A DNA stretch of 64,000 nt from Apium graveolens (taxonomy: Eukaryota; Streptophyta; Magnoliopsida; Apiales; Apiaceae). The stretch covers positions 223,345,275 to 223,409,274 of the forward strand of contig NC_133649.1 in the NCBI RefSeq assembly GCF_009905375.1. Reading direction: 5' to 3'. Below are positions 24,146 through 35,400 of this stretch, one piece after another; the first letter of the stretch is position 1; every line of letters begins with the position of its first letter. The notes beneath the pieces were generated by a model. The model saw only the letters and a program-made list of their open reading frames with translations, was not told where the DNA came from and searched no databases. The translations under genes and the position numbers were made by a program.

Positions 24146-26230
24146 CCATATCCATATATACAAAATCTACTCGGGATCCTCGACTCCCGGTTTTAGAAAA
24201 TATTTTCACCTTTGGGTCCCTATACTAAGGGTATATGCAAGTTACCGCTATCCTCTAGCATAGGTATTATCAACTGAACCAACAGATATATAACTCAAGA
24301 ATATGAGACAGGCATGCATATATATATACCATATCAGCATGCTTCAATATATCGCAACATTTGCTAATTAACCAATATGCATTTATCGCAAGATCATGCA
24401 TATACAAATGTATACATCACAACAACAGTATAACGGATAGAATACTTGCCTGAGCGACTTGGGGTGATAAAAGGCTCGGGACGAGTCTGGTAACCTATAA
24501 ACAACAAGTAAGTTGGAATTAAACCAAAATCACTTGTAAATCTATACTTTAACTAACTTAGACTCTAACGCTTGTTTTGCGCTCACTGATTCGCTTAAGT
24601 CACTCGGGTACCCTCGACTCCACCATTTTTAATAATTTAACCTTTACGAGTTTTAAAGCGATTCCTTCGCGAGTGTCTTACCAACTGCCTAAAACACTTA
24701 CCATAAATGTTTCATACATTAATTAACCCTTTTTGGTCTTTAACCTATGTTTCAAAGTAAGGCGAGGGGAAAAGTTTCGTTCGCGAAACGCCGTTACTTG
24801 AAACGGTCGTTTCTCCTAAACCGTGCATCGGAATCGAACGAACTACATATCAAAATGAAGCTCGTAACATGAGCTATCTAAACATGGCAGTGGTCATAAT
24901 CTAGCAGGGGGTTCTCGGGTCCTAATGCTATGCACAAAAACAGTCCAAAGAAAATCGGACGTTACGACGGCTATGTTTACGCGATTTCCCAATTTTAAGC
25001 CATTCAAAACCAACCACAAACCAACCTCAAATCCAACATACAACCAACATCCATCCTTATCACATAATAACAACCCCAACCAATTCAATTTAATCATTCA
25101 TACTTATGCCTAAGCTTAACTTTAATCATACTTAAGTTCTTTTAATCAAAACCACAACATTTACCATTCCATTTCACTACCATTCCAAATCCCAAACTCT
25201 AAATCACAACAACAAGCTACAATATCATCCTACTAATTAAAATCATCTTATAATACATAGGGATCTAGGGTTTGGAGATGGTATACCTTCCTTGAAGTGG
25301 TGGGAGGAGCTAGGAAGCCTTAAGAAGCTTTGAGAAGTCTTAGGAAAGCTTGGATCTTCAAGAAAAACAAGAAAAACTTCAAGTTAAAAACTTGAAAACA
25401 CTATTCATAGTCTTCTTCTTTGATTAAATGAAGAAGATTGAGAAGGAATTAATGGCTTAAACTCATGATATAGCCCTAACTAAGCATGAAGATGATTAGG
25501 GAATTTACTCACCAATTTAGGAAGCTTGGATCTTGAATTTTTGAAATTTTTGCCCATTTGCAATAGTAAAAGCCGAGAGCATGATGAACCATGCCTTGGT
25601 TTCTTTTTGATTTTGATGAAAATGATTTTGCTTGGCTTGGTTGGCTTGGTTTTTGTGTTTGATTTAGTAAATTACCTAGTTGCCCTAGATTTTGTGTGGT
25701 TAAAAAGTCACCACATCTCCTTCCTTTCTTGTCATGCCTATGTCACCTTGCACATGTCATAATGCTCCCACTTGTCCACACCTTGTGGTTTGATGATGTC
25801 ACAATCCCTGGCTTCTTGTACAAGCTTGTCTCTTGGTCACTTATTTGTTTTACGGTTCGCTTATCTTTCGTTCTCGTTTATCGTTTGAGGGATCATACCC
25901 GGGATCTTATTACTTAGGTTCCCTTAACCTTTGTCAATATATTGTACTCCTTTTATGATCCTCTCTTATAATCCTTTAATTTAAATCCTTTTTATCCTGT
26001 TACCTTATACTCAATTCTCTCCGTATCTAGTGGATTTCCGGGAAAATCAAAGTGTTCAGAATTGGATTCTGACGATCTTTACATACACTTATATACCACA
26101 TAGAGTACTAATAATATCCCATAAGATCAATAACAGAACCCCTACATAGCGTGGCATGAACAGTTTTCTCATTCAGGAAAAACACTATTCATAAGGGTTT
26201 CAAAAATTTCCAAAAATTGGGGTTATTACA
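22167..26230 (-). repeat. 5' LTR of the Tekay-like element
   Basis: A 4064-bp LTR paired with 2813-6868. It is slightly longer, mostly from a longer TA tract at about 24111-24146. It carries the same three copies of a repeat of about 54 bp and the same chance frames (24894-25113, 25526-25762, 25696-25917). Its outer end GGGGTTATTACA meets the target duplication ACAAT at 26231. Confidence 0.9.
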
Positions 26231-27603
26231 ACAATGATCCAACGACTTTAGCATAAAGATCAAAGTTCCCTTCTAATGTCTGTGAAGACACTTCCTTGTG
26301 ACTCATCAGGTAATATCTGAATCATTGTCAACAAGTTGCCGATCTGCACCTATGTCAGATCCACTATCCGCAGATGCATCCAGGGGATTTAAGCCTGGGG
26401 AGGTAGACACTGACCACTGACATATGGCTTTTGGATCAGTATCCTCTCCTAACACCTGTAAAGGCAATTGGTCCACTAACGAACCTTGAACAATCGAATC
26501 TAACCTTAAAATGGTCGAAACTCTTATTTCCGTAGACTCATCCTTTGTGTGTGTAACCTCTCCTTGTGCATCAAGAATTGATTATGTTTGAAGTGGTGAC
26601 ACTACATCGGATACCTTGGCCGACAGGCAAAATTCAATAGACTCACCCTGTTGAGAGAATGAATCTAGTAACTGTTTTTGTGCCTTTTCAGCCATTACAT
26701 CTTTTTGAGAAGATGTATGGGGGCTAGCAGTTGTCTCGGTTTAAATACTACTCATCTATGTAGGAGACAGAGCTACTGGGTTGACTACAGAACCTTCCTT
26801 ATGTGGTGCACTGAGGCACTATCTCCCTCACGCTCATTCATAATACATTTAGTGATAAGAGAGTGTTGGTTGGTTCTGTTTTTGTGTTTGTCTTTACAGT
26901 CTGGGATAGACGTTGTGGGTTTTCAACCTCATGACTGTCAATGAAAGAAAGTCAATGGAGACTGAATCTGTATCATAGAATATATGGTAATAGAGAAAAA
27001 ATGATTTACAATAGTGATTTTAAAAGATTTTACATGAAATAAGAAATCACTAATGTAGAAAGAAGTTTGATTTTGTTTTTCAATATGAATGAGTTTTTGA
27101 TAAAACATTGATCACTTAGGGTAAAGTCTAAGTAATTCTCATTCATGTCAAAAGCTTACAAATATCTGCAACATAATGTTAACAACATATCATTGACCGA
27201 TACTTGTCAAGTACTTTAGATACTAATTGTTATGTTGCATAATCAATATATCACTGCACATATAAAACACTATGATTGTGCCTAATGATAAGAGAGTTAA
27301 AAATATGATGACTCTACTAGTTCATATTAAACAATAACTTCAATTAGAGTGCCATACCATGTTCTTGACGATTGCTTGAGTAGTACACTAGTTCATACCA
27401 ACCTGAAGTGAGATTGTGAAGAAGAGATTGCATAGTCCAATAGATCTGCAGCTGCAAAGTCCATGAACTGTGGTGCATTGACTTCCTCTTTTGACTCACC
27501 AACCAGGAGTACACTTGTACACATCTTACTAGAGTACAATTCCAAGTGTAATGTGCAACAGGTGCTTGATATGTCGTAATATTCTCAAGTCTCGTCACTG
27601 GTC
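26231..27603 (-). other. Copia-A 3' extra region, degenerate
   Basis: This continues copia-A after the Tekay-like insertion, upstream (element-wise) of 1919-2812. Minus-strand translation gives broken but protein-like stretches, such as GEDTDPKAICQWSVSTSP at about 26390-26450 and SKEEVNAPQFMDFAAADLLD at about 27410-27500. They are separated by stops and frame changes. Such sequence after pol is typical of the extra 3' ORF of SIRE-like elements, whose function is not established. Integrase, RT and RNase H are absent, so a deletion brought this region next to the protease fragment near 27603. No domain was recognised. Confidence 0.5.
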
Positions 27604-27856
27604 CTATATGTTAGATACTGCTTCCTGATAATAACCTAGCACAATATACAAAATTACAATGATAACATTCCCAGCTTGCAAACGGCCATATCCCTCGGAT
27701 AAACCTTTGCTGTTATCTCCAAAGGTAACCAGGGGGCCAGCTTTCTCAACCACATTTGATAGCAGGGCTCTATCTCCGGTCATATGTCTTGATGATCCAC
27801 TGTTAAGAATCCACACTACCGGTTATACCTGTTTAATGCCCTGCACTACAAATGGA
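27604..27856 (-). pseudogene. Copia-A protease fragment
   Basis: A minus-strand frame ends at 27816 and begins MWILNSGSSRHMTGDRALL. It resembles the copia aspartic protease start W-x-x-D-S-G-x-S-x-H-M-T-G, with N in place of the catalytic D. A gap and stop separate it from gag (ending at 27857). After GRLQAGNVII the frame becomes unrelated and stops, so only about the first 45 residues of the protease region remain. Loss of the catalytic aspartate and truncation mean no protease activity is expected. Confidence 0.75.
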
Positions 27857-30088
27857 TTAGACCTTCTTCGGAACCCAAACTTGGTTGGGCCCGGCACACT
27901 TGTAGAATTGTCCTTTGTCAGGCAAAACAACATTTTTAATTTTAATGGTCTCAACATCCTCAATGACTGAACATTTGACCTTGTAAACAGCCTTAACAAA
28001 TTTCTGTTTAAGCTTAGGCACAAATGTCTCCTTTCTAGCCTTAGAAGGACTAGCAGTCTTACACCTATCATGTTTCTTGTTATTCACATGCTGACGAGGA
28101 GTAGTCTTATCATTAGACACATGCTTACCTTTAAAATAAGAATACATCATATTAAAAGCACAAGACATACAATTAGAAACACCACATGCTTTATGAGAGT
28201 GATTAACAGCAGGTAATTTATGCATGGTAGACATGGCATTTTTGTTATCCAACTCATGTGTGTCTGAGTTAGTCTCAGTTGCTTTCACAACTTTGACTGG
28301 AACTTTTGACACACTTGACTTGGAAACAACCTTCTCATTAGCAAGATCTTCAGCACGTATTTCTTCTTGAATAACAGAAGAGGTCGTATCAAATGGTTCA
28401 GCAATTGATGCTTTATAGAGGGGTTCATCAACACCCTTAAGCACATGTGGTACTTCCCTCCCTTTAGCACAGACATGAGGAGGGGAGTTTATGCCTAATT
28501 CTCCAATAGCAGCATTGTAATCATAACCTATTCCAGATGTTTGATTAACAGCTTGCTTACTGTAGAACTCTTTAGCCTTCGAACAAGAATTGAAGTAGGC
28601 TCTAACCTTAGTCTCAAGACCGGTGATCTTGTCTTTGAGTATAGTTTCGAGTTTTCTATAACAGTCAACTCTATTCTCAAGAAAAGATACCTGTTCTTTT
28701 AATTTGTCTTGATTAATGTGCACAAGTCTTAATTCATTGACCACTTTCTCAAGGTCTGTGATCTGTAAACTTAACAGTTCATTATCACGACGTGCACAAT
28801 CTAAGTTACCTCTTAGATGATAAACCATTTCAGCATCAGAAAGTTTTACCTCTATTCTTGATGATGAAGCTTTTCCATCAATAGCCATAAGAGCAAGATT
28901 TCCTTCTTCTTCATCTTCACTGTCAGTATCATCCCAGCTTCTTCCCTTTGCCAGATAAGCCCTTTCAGAGTTCTTTCTTACTTGCTTTGGCTTCCTACAT
29001 TCTGTGGCAAAGTGTCCCAACTCATTGCAGTTATAGCATCTAATGGTGCTTCGATCAACCATCCCTGTTTTGTACCCACCACTGCTGGTGTTAGAGGATG
29101 AAGATCCACCTTTCTGGAATTTGTTGTAGTTGGACTTGTACTTAAGCTTGGGATTCCTCCTGAATCTGACATTAGAGAATCTCTTGACAATTTGGGCCAT
29201 TGATTCATCTTCCAATTGCTCCAGCTCTTCCAAAGAATAAAAATCATCACTTGATTGATTTGTAGTAGGAGGATCATATTCTGCTACTAACTCATTTTCC
29301 TTACCCTTAGAAAACTGTACTATTCTTTCTAACTGTTGAGATTGTTGTTGTTGTTGACCTTCAGCTACAAGTGCAGTAGATGTGCTAACCATTCTATCCT
29401 TCCCGTAGACTTCCTTCTGTTGAATCTGCTCCAACTCATAGGTTTTTAACACTCCATAGAGCCTGTCCAAAGAAATCTCACTCAGATCTCTAGCTTCTCT
29501 AATGGCAGTGATTCTATGTTCAAGATGAGCTGGCAGTGTTAAAAGGAACTTTTTGTTGACCTCCCTGATTGAATAATACTTTCCATTGATGTTCAGGTTG
29601 TTGATCAACGCATTGTACCTCTCAAACACTTCAGTAATTCCTTCTCCTGGATTTGATTTGAAATGTTCATATTCAGAGGTTAGGATTTCCAACTTGTTCT
29701 CCCTAACTTCCTCTGTGCCTTCATTAATCACCTCAATAGTTTCCCACATGTGTTTGGAATTTTTACAGTTCATCACATGTCTGTTCATCAAGGGATCAAG
29801 GGAATCAATTAATATTAATTGAAGGCTGGCATCCAAGGAGGCTTCTTCCTTCTCAGCAGGAGTAAAATCTTCAGGCTCTTTTGGATAGGTTCTAGCTTTG
29901 GTAATCACAACATCATCTACTATCACCTCTGGTTCAATAACCATCGGAGTTTTTAGACCCTTCTTTAACAAGTTTGAATATTTGGGATTTGCCACTTGTA
30001 AAAATAAGAGCATCTTCTTCTTCCACATAATATAATTCTCTTTATCAAATTGTGGAATTTTAACGGTTCCAACTTTTTGTGAAGTCAT
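27857..30088 (-). CDS. Copia-A gag polyprotein, long open frame
   Basis: A 743-residue open frame from the ATG at 30088. An in-frame ATG 45 bases upstream at 30133 is less likely, because the MTSQ start is shared with the 1-484 copy and follows the leader. Residues 1-230 match the copia gag core (Q-F-D-x-x-N-Y-x-x-W near 13-22, Y-E-H-F near 140, LL-L-P near 183, E-I-S-L-D-x-L-Y-G near 204). A CCHC zinc knuckle CYNCNELGHFATEC lies at 351-364. After it come an acidic patch, a coiled-coil-like stretch (about 430-520) and a second Cys/His-rich stretch near CGVSNCMSC. It ends NQVWVPKK-V, the usual junction to protease. It would assemble particles and bind RNA. It is the only long intact element gene in the window and has no working pol behind it. 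Confidence 0.88.
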   Translation of the reverse strand: MTSQKVGTVKIPQFDKENYIMWKKKMLLFLQVANPKYSNLLKKGLKTPMVIEPEVIVDDVVITKARTYPKEPEDFTPAEKEEASLDASLQLILIDSLDPLMNRHVMNCKNSKHMWETIEVINEGTEEVRENKLEILTSEYEHFKSNPGEGITEVFERYNALINNLNINGKYYSIREVNKKFLLTLPAHLEHRITAIREARDLSEISLDRLYGVLKTYELEQIQQKEVYGKDRMVSTSTALVAEGQQQQQSQQLERIVQFSKGKENELVAEYDPPTTNQSSDDFYSLEELEQLEDESMAQIVKRFSNVRFRRNPKLKYKSNYNKFQKGGSSSSNTSSGGYKTGMVDRSTIRCYNCNELGHFATECRKPKQVRKNSERAYLAKGRSWDDTDSEDEEEGNLALMAIDGKASSSRIEVKLSDAEMVYHLRGNLDCARRDNELLSLQITDLEKVVNELRLVHINQDKLKEQVSFLENRVDCYRKLETILKDKITGLETKVRAYFNSCSKAKEFYSKQAVNQTSGIGYDYNAAIGELGINSPPHVCAKGREVPHVLKGVDEPLYKASIAEPFDTTSSVIQEEIRAEDLANEKVVSKSSVSKVPVKVVKATETNSDTHELDNKNAMSTMHKLPAVNHSHKACGVSNCMSCAFNMMYSYFKGKHVSNDKTTPRQHVNNKKHDRCKTASPSKARKETFVPKLKQKFVKAVYKVKCSVIEDVETIKIKNVVLPDKGQFYKCAGPNQVWVPKKV

Positions 30089-30170
30089 TATGAATTTTTG
30101 AATGAATAAAAATTCAAGGAGTTGAAAAATCACAAAAGTCTAGGATCTTGATTTGTTCGTTAATCAGAAG

Positions 30171-30184
30171 GCTCTGATACCAAT
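30171..30184 (-). promoter_or_regulatory. Primer-binding site of copia-A (middle unit)
   Basis: The same ATTGGTATCAGAGC on the minus strand as at 567-580, directly between LTR and gag leader. Confidence 0.9.
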
Positions 30185-31509
30185 TGTTAGGTCCCAATGT
30201 GTTTGTAGAAGGGGGGGTTGAATACAAACGGTACCGAATAATCGAATTAAATGCGGAATAAAAAATGTGAAACAAAATTCAAGTTAAATAAGAATATTAT
30301 TAAACTTGAAAGGTGTTACAACAACTGTATCGATTACAAGGAATTAATCTCAAATTAATTATCACAAATTTAGAATAAATTCGACATGAACTTTTTCTAT
30401 TTTTGCAATAATTAGAATCAAATGCTAAACGCGATTTGAGATTAAGTTCTAGGGATTTTGATCCGCTAGATTCTTACACAAGAACAAGATAAAGATTTCT
30501 AGTTGATTGGATTTAACTTTGCAATCTAGAAATTGATCTTTGAATTTCAGCACAGAACAATGAAATATTTCTTAGGCGGCTGCTGTGTTCTTGTATTTTT
30601 CAGTGAGTGAATGTCTTCTGCTTCTTTTTCTTTTTGTATGCAATCCAACAAAATTACTTGAACTGCAATGACAATCGGTAGGACAATCTCTTTGGCTCAG
30701 CAAGACTTTCAGTAGGACTTTCAATTGTACTAGCAAGACAATCTGATTGAACTACAATGACTATCGGTATGACAATCAATTGAACTAGCAAGACAATCTC
30801 CTTCCTAGTGTAACTTTCGGTATGACAATTGAAATGACTTGGCATGACAATCGGTATGACAATCCAGATTGTCATGCTAGTTCATTTTCAATTGTCTTGC
30901 TGATTTAAGACTGTTTTTAAACCAATTAAACTTCTGAAAATTCCTAAAATTAATTCAGAATTAATTAATCAATTAATTCAATTAATAAATAAATTATTCT
31001 TCGCAGATATAATTTATTTTCTTAATTAAATTAGATGACTTAATTAATTAATAGAGAATTAATTCTAGTCTTGAGCAGCAACAATTCTTCTGCAAATCTT
31101 CTGAAAATCACTGAAAATTATGAATCAATTCCACCACTTCAACGTTGACACTCTATGTACTGTCTGGTTCATGAGTGACTAACTTCCGTGACGTTTCTTC
31201 ATGTGTTGACTTTGATACTCTGATTTTCTTCAGATTAAATCCTTGTAATTAATGATACTCTGACGAGATCTCTGTCACTTGATTAAATCCACGATCTTGA
31301 TTTATATCACTGAGACATGATCAACTTCTTGAACTTCTTCCAGTGAATTAACTCCTCAAGTCTGTAGATGAACCTTGTTTCTGAATCCTTTGACAGATAT
31401 TACTTTGCGAGATCTCTCTGACGGTCGATCCACTATTTACTTATTACATTCTTATTTGAGTTGAGTTGAATCCTCGAATATACAAATAGGCTATGACATA
31501 TGACTTACA
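30185..31509 (-). repeat. Copia-A long terminal repeat, right copy
   Basis: A 1325-bp LTR equivalent to 581-1905 at offset 29604. It acts as 5' LTR for the gag at 27857-30088. Upstream of it is not host DNA but another copia-A 3' region (31510-32162). Differences from the left copy include an altered AATCGG/AATCCA site near 30862. Confidence 0.88.
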
Positions 31510-32162
31510 ATCTCCCCCTATTTGTTTGTTAGACAATAACACACAAATACCTAGAGGATAACTCAACTAACAAATAAGAAAAAGATATAAACAGAAATGC
31601 AAAGTAAATAGTAGAAAAGTTCTGGACTAGATTTAACATTTTCCAGATTCCAAGTAGATGTTCCTCTAGACTGAACATATCTTCAAGTAGTTCCATCTTC
31701 ACATGTACAACCACATTTCCTGTTGAGAAGCCCATATCTCTCTTGCTTCTCCCCCTATGAGAATCAACTGATTAAAGAAGATCACCTTCGTTTTACCACC
31801 TCTCCCGTACAATAGGATCCGCAGATAAAAACCAATGGTACTTCCCTAACAGCTTCTTCCCTTACTAGGAAATCACCTTGTGTTTACCACCTCTCCCGTA
31901 CAATAGGATCCGTAGTTACAAACAACAATGGTGTGGTGTAGTGTACATTTTTAGGATCTTTTTCTTCCTCCCTGCTATTTCTCCCCCTTAGTTGAGGAAT
32001 CCTCCAAACTATTACTTAAGCTTTTACCTCCCCCTTAAAGAAGGAATGTATGCCGTCGTCTGAAGGAGTTCTCATATTTCACTTGGTTGGAAAAGAAATA
32101 ACAAGTAGTTTCTCTTTCTTCCTCACTGTGAGTGTGTGATTGTGTTTTAGTGTACCTAACAT
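31510..32162 (-). repeat. Copia-A 3' region of a third array unit, truncated
   Basis: Matches 1906-2558 base for base apart from a few substitutions, beginning with the polypurine tract complement (31510-31522). Homology stops at about 32162, where the left copy continues TGTGTTTCAC and this copy changes to ATAAGATAGC. It shows that the array once extended further right. Confidence 0.85.
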
Positions 32163-32469
32163 ATAAGATAGCGTGTTAATCTCTATTAAAGCGACAGTGA
32201 ATATAGAGGTTTATTACTTGCCATGCTAGCATAGGTTCATGTATGTGTATGCATGATTCGTAGGTAACTCTAACCGTTTTACTTGCCCTATGTAATCAAG
32301 ATAGATAACTTATGCTTAAACCGTTATGTTGTCAAATTATATAGACATATAGAGTCTCAATATAATTGATGCCTATTCAGCTTTTATCTCTTTTATGGAT
32401 GTCCGGTAAAATGGTACTTGTACAACGAAAGTTGGCGTTTATCAGTTTCGTGTTATCTGATTAGTGTCA

Positions 32470-35400
32470 TGTAATAACCCCAATTTTTGGAATTTTTGAA
32501 ACACGGATGAATAGTAACTTTTGCTGATGATGCTGATTAAGGAAAATTATCAAACCACGCTATATAGGAGTACTGTTATGGAAATTCTAAGATCGTATTA
32601 GTATTCCATAAAGTAAATAAGTGTATGTAAAGATCGTCAGAATCCAATTCCGAACACTTTGATTTTTCCCGGAAATCCACCAGATACAGAAAGAAGTGAG
32701 TATAAGGTAACAGGATAAATAGGATTTAAATTCAAGGATTTTAAGAGGGGATCATAAAAAGGAATATAAAATATTGAGGAAGGTTTAGGGGAACCCAAGT
32801 GATAAGATCCCGGATATGATTCCTCAAACAATAAACGAGAATGAAAGTTAAGCGAACCGTATAACAGATCAGCGGTCATTAGGCAAGCAATTAGGAGTTA
32901 ATCAAGGAGGTTAGGGATGATGATGTCATCAAACCAACAAGAAGAAGACAAGTGTAACAAGATGACCTAAGCTTGATGACCTAAGCATGACAAGTGGGAA
33001 GGATTGGTTGGTTGATTGTGAGCCACACATTTTTCACCATGGTAAAAATTTAATTTAATTCCAAGACAAAAGGAAGCAACCAACCAACAAATATCATAAC
33101 ACAAATACAAATTGAAAGTTGACTTTCCCATTTCAAGAAGAAAGCTCTCGGCTAAAACAAACCCAGCAACTTCAAACTGCCATATCTCCTTCAATACTCA
33201 CTCAAATATTGTGTTCTATAGCTCGTTGGAAAGGTATTGAGATGGCCTACAACCCTTGTTCGCAAGTATCTTCCAAATAAGCATGGTAAGACCCTCATTT
33301 TTTACAGTTCTTTAAATCGGACTTTTAGAAACTTCAAAGCCTAACTTTGTGTTCTTGATTTCTTTGGAAAGATCAAGCTTGTAGGAGGCTCCATAAGGCT
33401 TCCTAGTAACTTTCCACCCTCCAAGAAAGGTATAAATCTTCACACCCTTTAGTAATAAGTTTGAATGTTGAAGTTTGGAGATGGTTTGGATGGATGAGTA
33501 GTAATTTGAATGATAAGCATGATTCGAGCTTAATTGTTAAGTAGTTTAGTTGAATTTGGAGATGTTATAATATATGATTTGATTGAGATCCTTGAGCTTA
33601 TTATGACTGAAATCAGTAGCATTGATTTGTATCTTGAGTTGTTGTTGATTGGTAGTTGGATTGATATGATTTGGAATGGTAAAAAAATTGGAAATCGCGT
33701 AAACATAGCCGTCATAATGTCCGATTTACTTTAGACTGCTTTTGTTCATAACATTAGGACCCGAGAACTCCCTACTAGGTTTTGACCATTGCCATGTTTA
33801 GATAGTTCATGTTACGAGCTTCGTTTTGATATGTGGTTCGTTTGATTCCGATGTACGGTTTAGGATAAACGGCCGTTTTAAGTAACGACGTTTCGCGAAC
33901 GAAATATTACCCCTCGCCTTACTTTGAAACATAGGTTAAAGACCTTAAAGAACTAATTGGAGTATGAAACATTTATGTAAAGTGTAATAGGCAGTTGGTA
34001 AGACACTCGCGAAGGAATCGCCTTAAAACTCGTAATGGTTAATTTATTAAAAATGATGGAGCCGAGGGTACTCGAGCGACTTAAGAGAATCAGTAAGCGC
34101 AAAGCGAGCGTTAGAGTCTAATTTGGTTAAAGTATAGATTTACAAGTGACTTCGGTTTAATTCCAACTTATATGTTGTTTATAGGTTACCAGACTCGTCC
34201 CGAGCCATTTGTAACTCCCAGTCGCTCAGGCAAGTTTTCTACCCGTTATACTGTTGTTGTGATATATATGTGTATATGCATGATCTTGTGATAAATGCAT
34301 ATTTGTTATTAGCAAATTCTTGCGATATATTGTAGCATGTGATATGGTATATATGCATGTCTGTTTCGTATTCTTGATTTATATATCTGTTGGTTCAAAT
34401 GCTTATTCTTTGCATAATACCTATGCTAGAGATAAGCGGTATTTGCGTATACCCTTAGTATAGGGTATCAAAATGTGAACTTTTTCTAAAACCGGGAGGC
34501 GAGACTCCCGAGTATAATATATATTTATATATATATATTGATATAGTTTTTAAAACTATTAATCGAATAAGGTTTATTCGATAACTTTATTTTATTTAAT
34601 GAATATTATTACGAATATTCATTCGAGGGCTTATGACTCCTTTATTTTATTTAATGAATATTATTACGAATATTCATTCGAGGGCTTATGACTCCTTTAT
34701 TTTATTTAATGAATATTATTACGAATATTCATTCGAGGACTTATGACTTCTTTATTTTATTAAATGAATATTATTTTGAATATTCATTCGAGGGCTTATG
34801 ACTTCTTTATTTTATTAAATGAATATTATTTTGAATATTCATTCGAGGGCTTATGACTTCTTTATTTTATTAAATGAATATTATTTTGAATATTCATTCG
34901 AGGACTTATGACTCCTTTTATTTTATTATTTGAATATTATTTGAATATTCATTCGAGTGCTTATGACTCCTTTATATTATTTATTGAATATTATTTGAAT
35001 ATTCATTCGAGGGCTTATGACTCAGTTTATATTATTTAATGAATATTATTTGAATATTCATTTGAGGATCTATGACTCCGATTATTTGCTGAGATATATT
35101 CTTTATTTTATTAAAGAATAAGGTGTCGATAATCAAACTTATCTTTGATTATTCAAATAAAGATAGTACTTTCGTATAAGTATATCTTTGGTTATTTAAT
35201 ACTCATTTCAAGTATAAGTTTTAAAACTTCTACTTCAATTATTTTTATAAAGATTATTCTTTATGGGAATATTATTTAAATAATAATATTAAGATATTTT
35301 CTAATATATTGGGACTAATTTATTTCATTAAATCAGCATTACTCCAAACACTCTTTAAAGTGTTTTCGAGTCTTCAAAATGATTTTTAAAAGTTAGAGCG

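Larger units (their letters stand above)
2813..26230 (-). mobile_element. Tekay/Del-like Ty3-gypsy retrotransposon, nested and defective
   Basis: Two direct repeats of about 4.06 kb (2813-6868 and 22167-26230) end TGTAAC...TTACA and are flanked by identical five-base duplications ACAAT (2808-2812 and 26231-26235). The primer-binding site at 22151-22166 places the 5' LTR on the right, so the element reads on the minus strand. Integrase, RNase H and gag remnants (7 kb, 21 kb, 10.7/20.5 kb) are of the chromovirus type, and long LTRs are usual for the Tekay lineage. It is inserted in the 3' region of copia-A and is itself interrupted at 10844-20448. Removing that insertion leaves about 13.8 kb. 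All coding parts carry stops and frameshifts, and one RT-RNase H block sits upstream of gag. Confidence 0.9.

Noticed and set aside
32155..32167. ACCTAACA at the end of the copia-A block as an LTR terminus pairing with TGTTAGGT at 30185
   Set aside because: The purine tract at 31510-31522 and the homologous copy at 1906-2557, which continues past this point, show that the true LTR end is 31509. The match is coincidental.
34586..35079. Regular repeats that might suggest a CRISPR array
   Set aside because: Units of about 55 bp abut each other without unique spacers, lie in an LTR, and the genome is plant nuclear.
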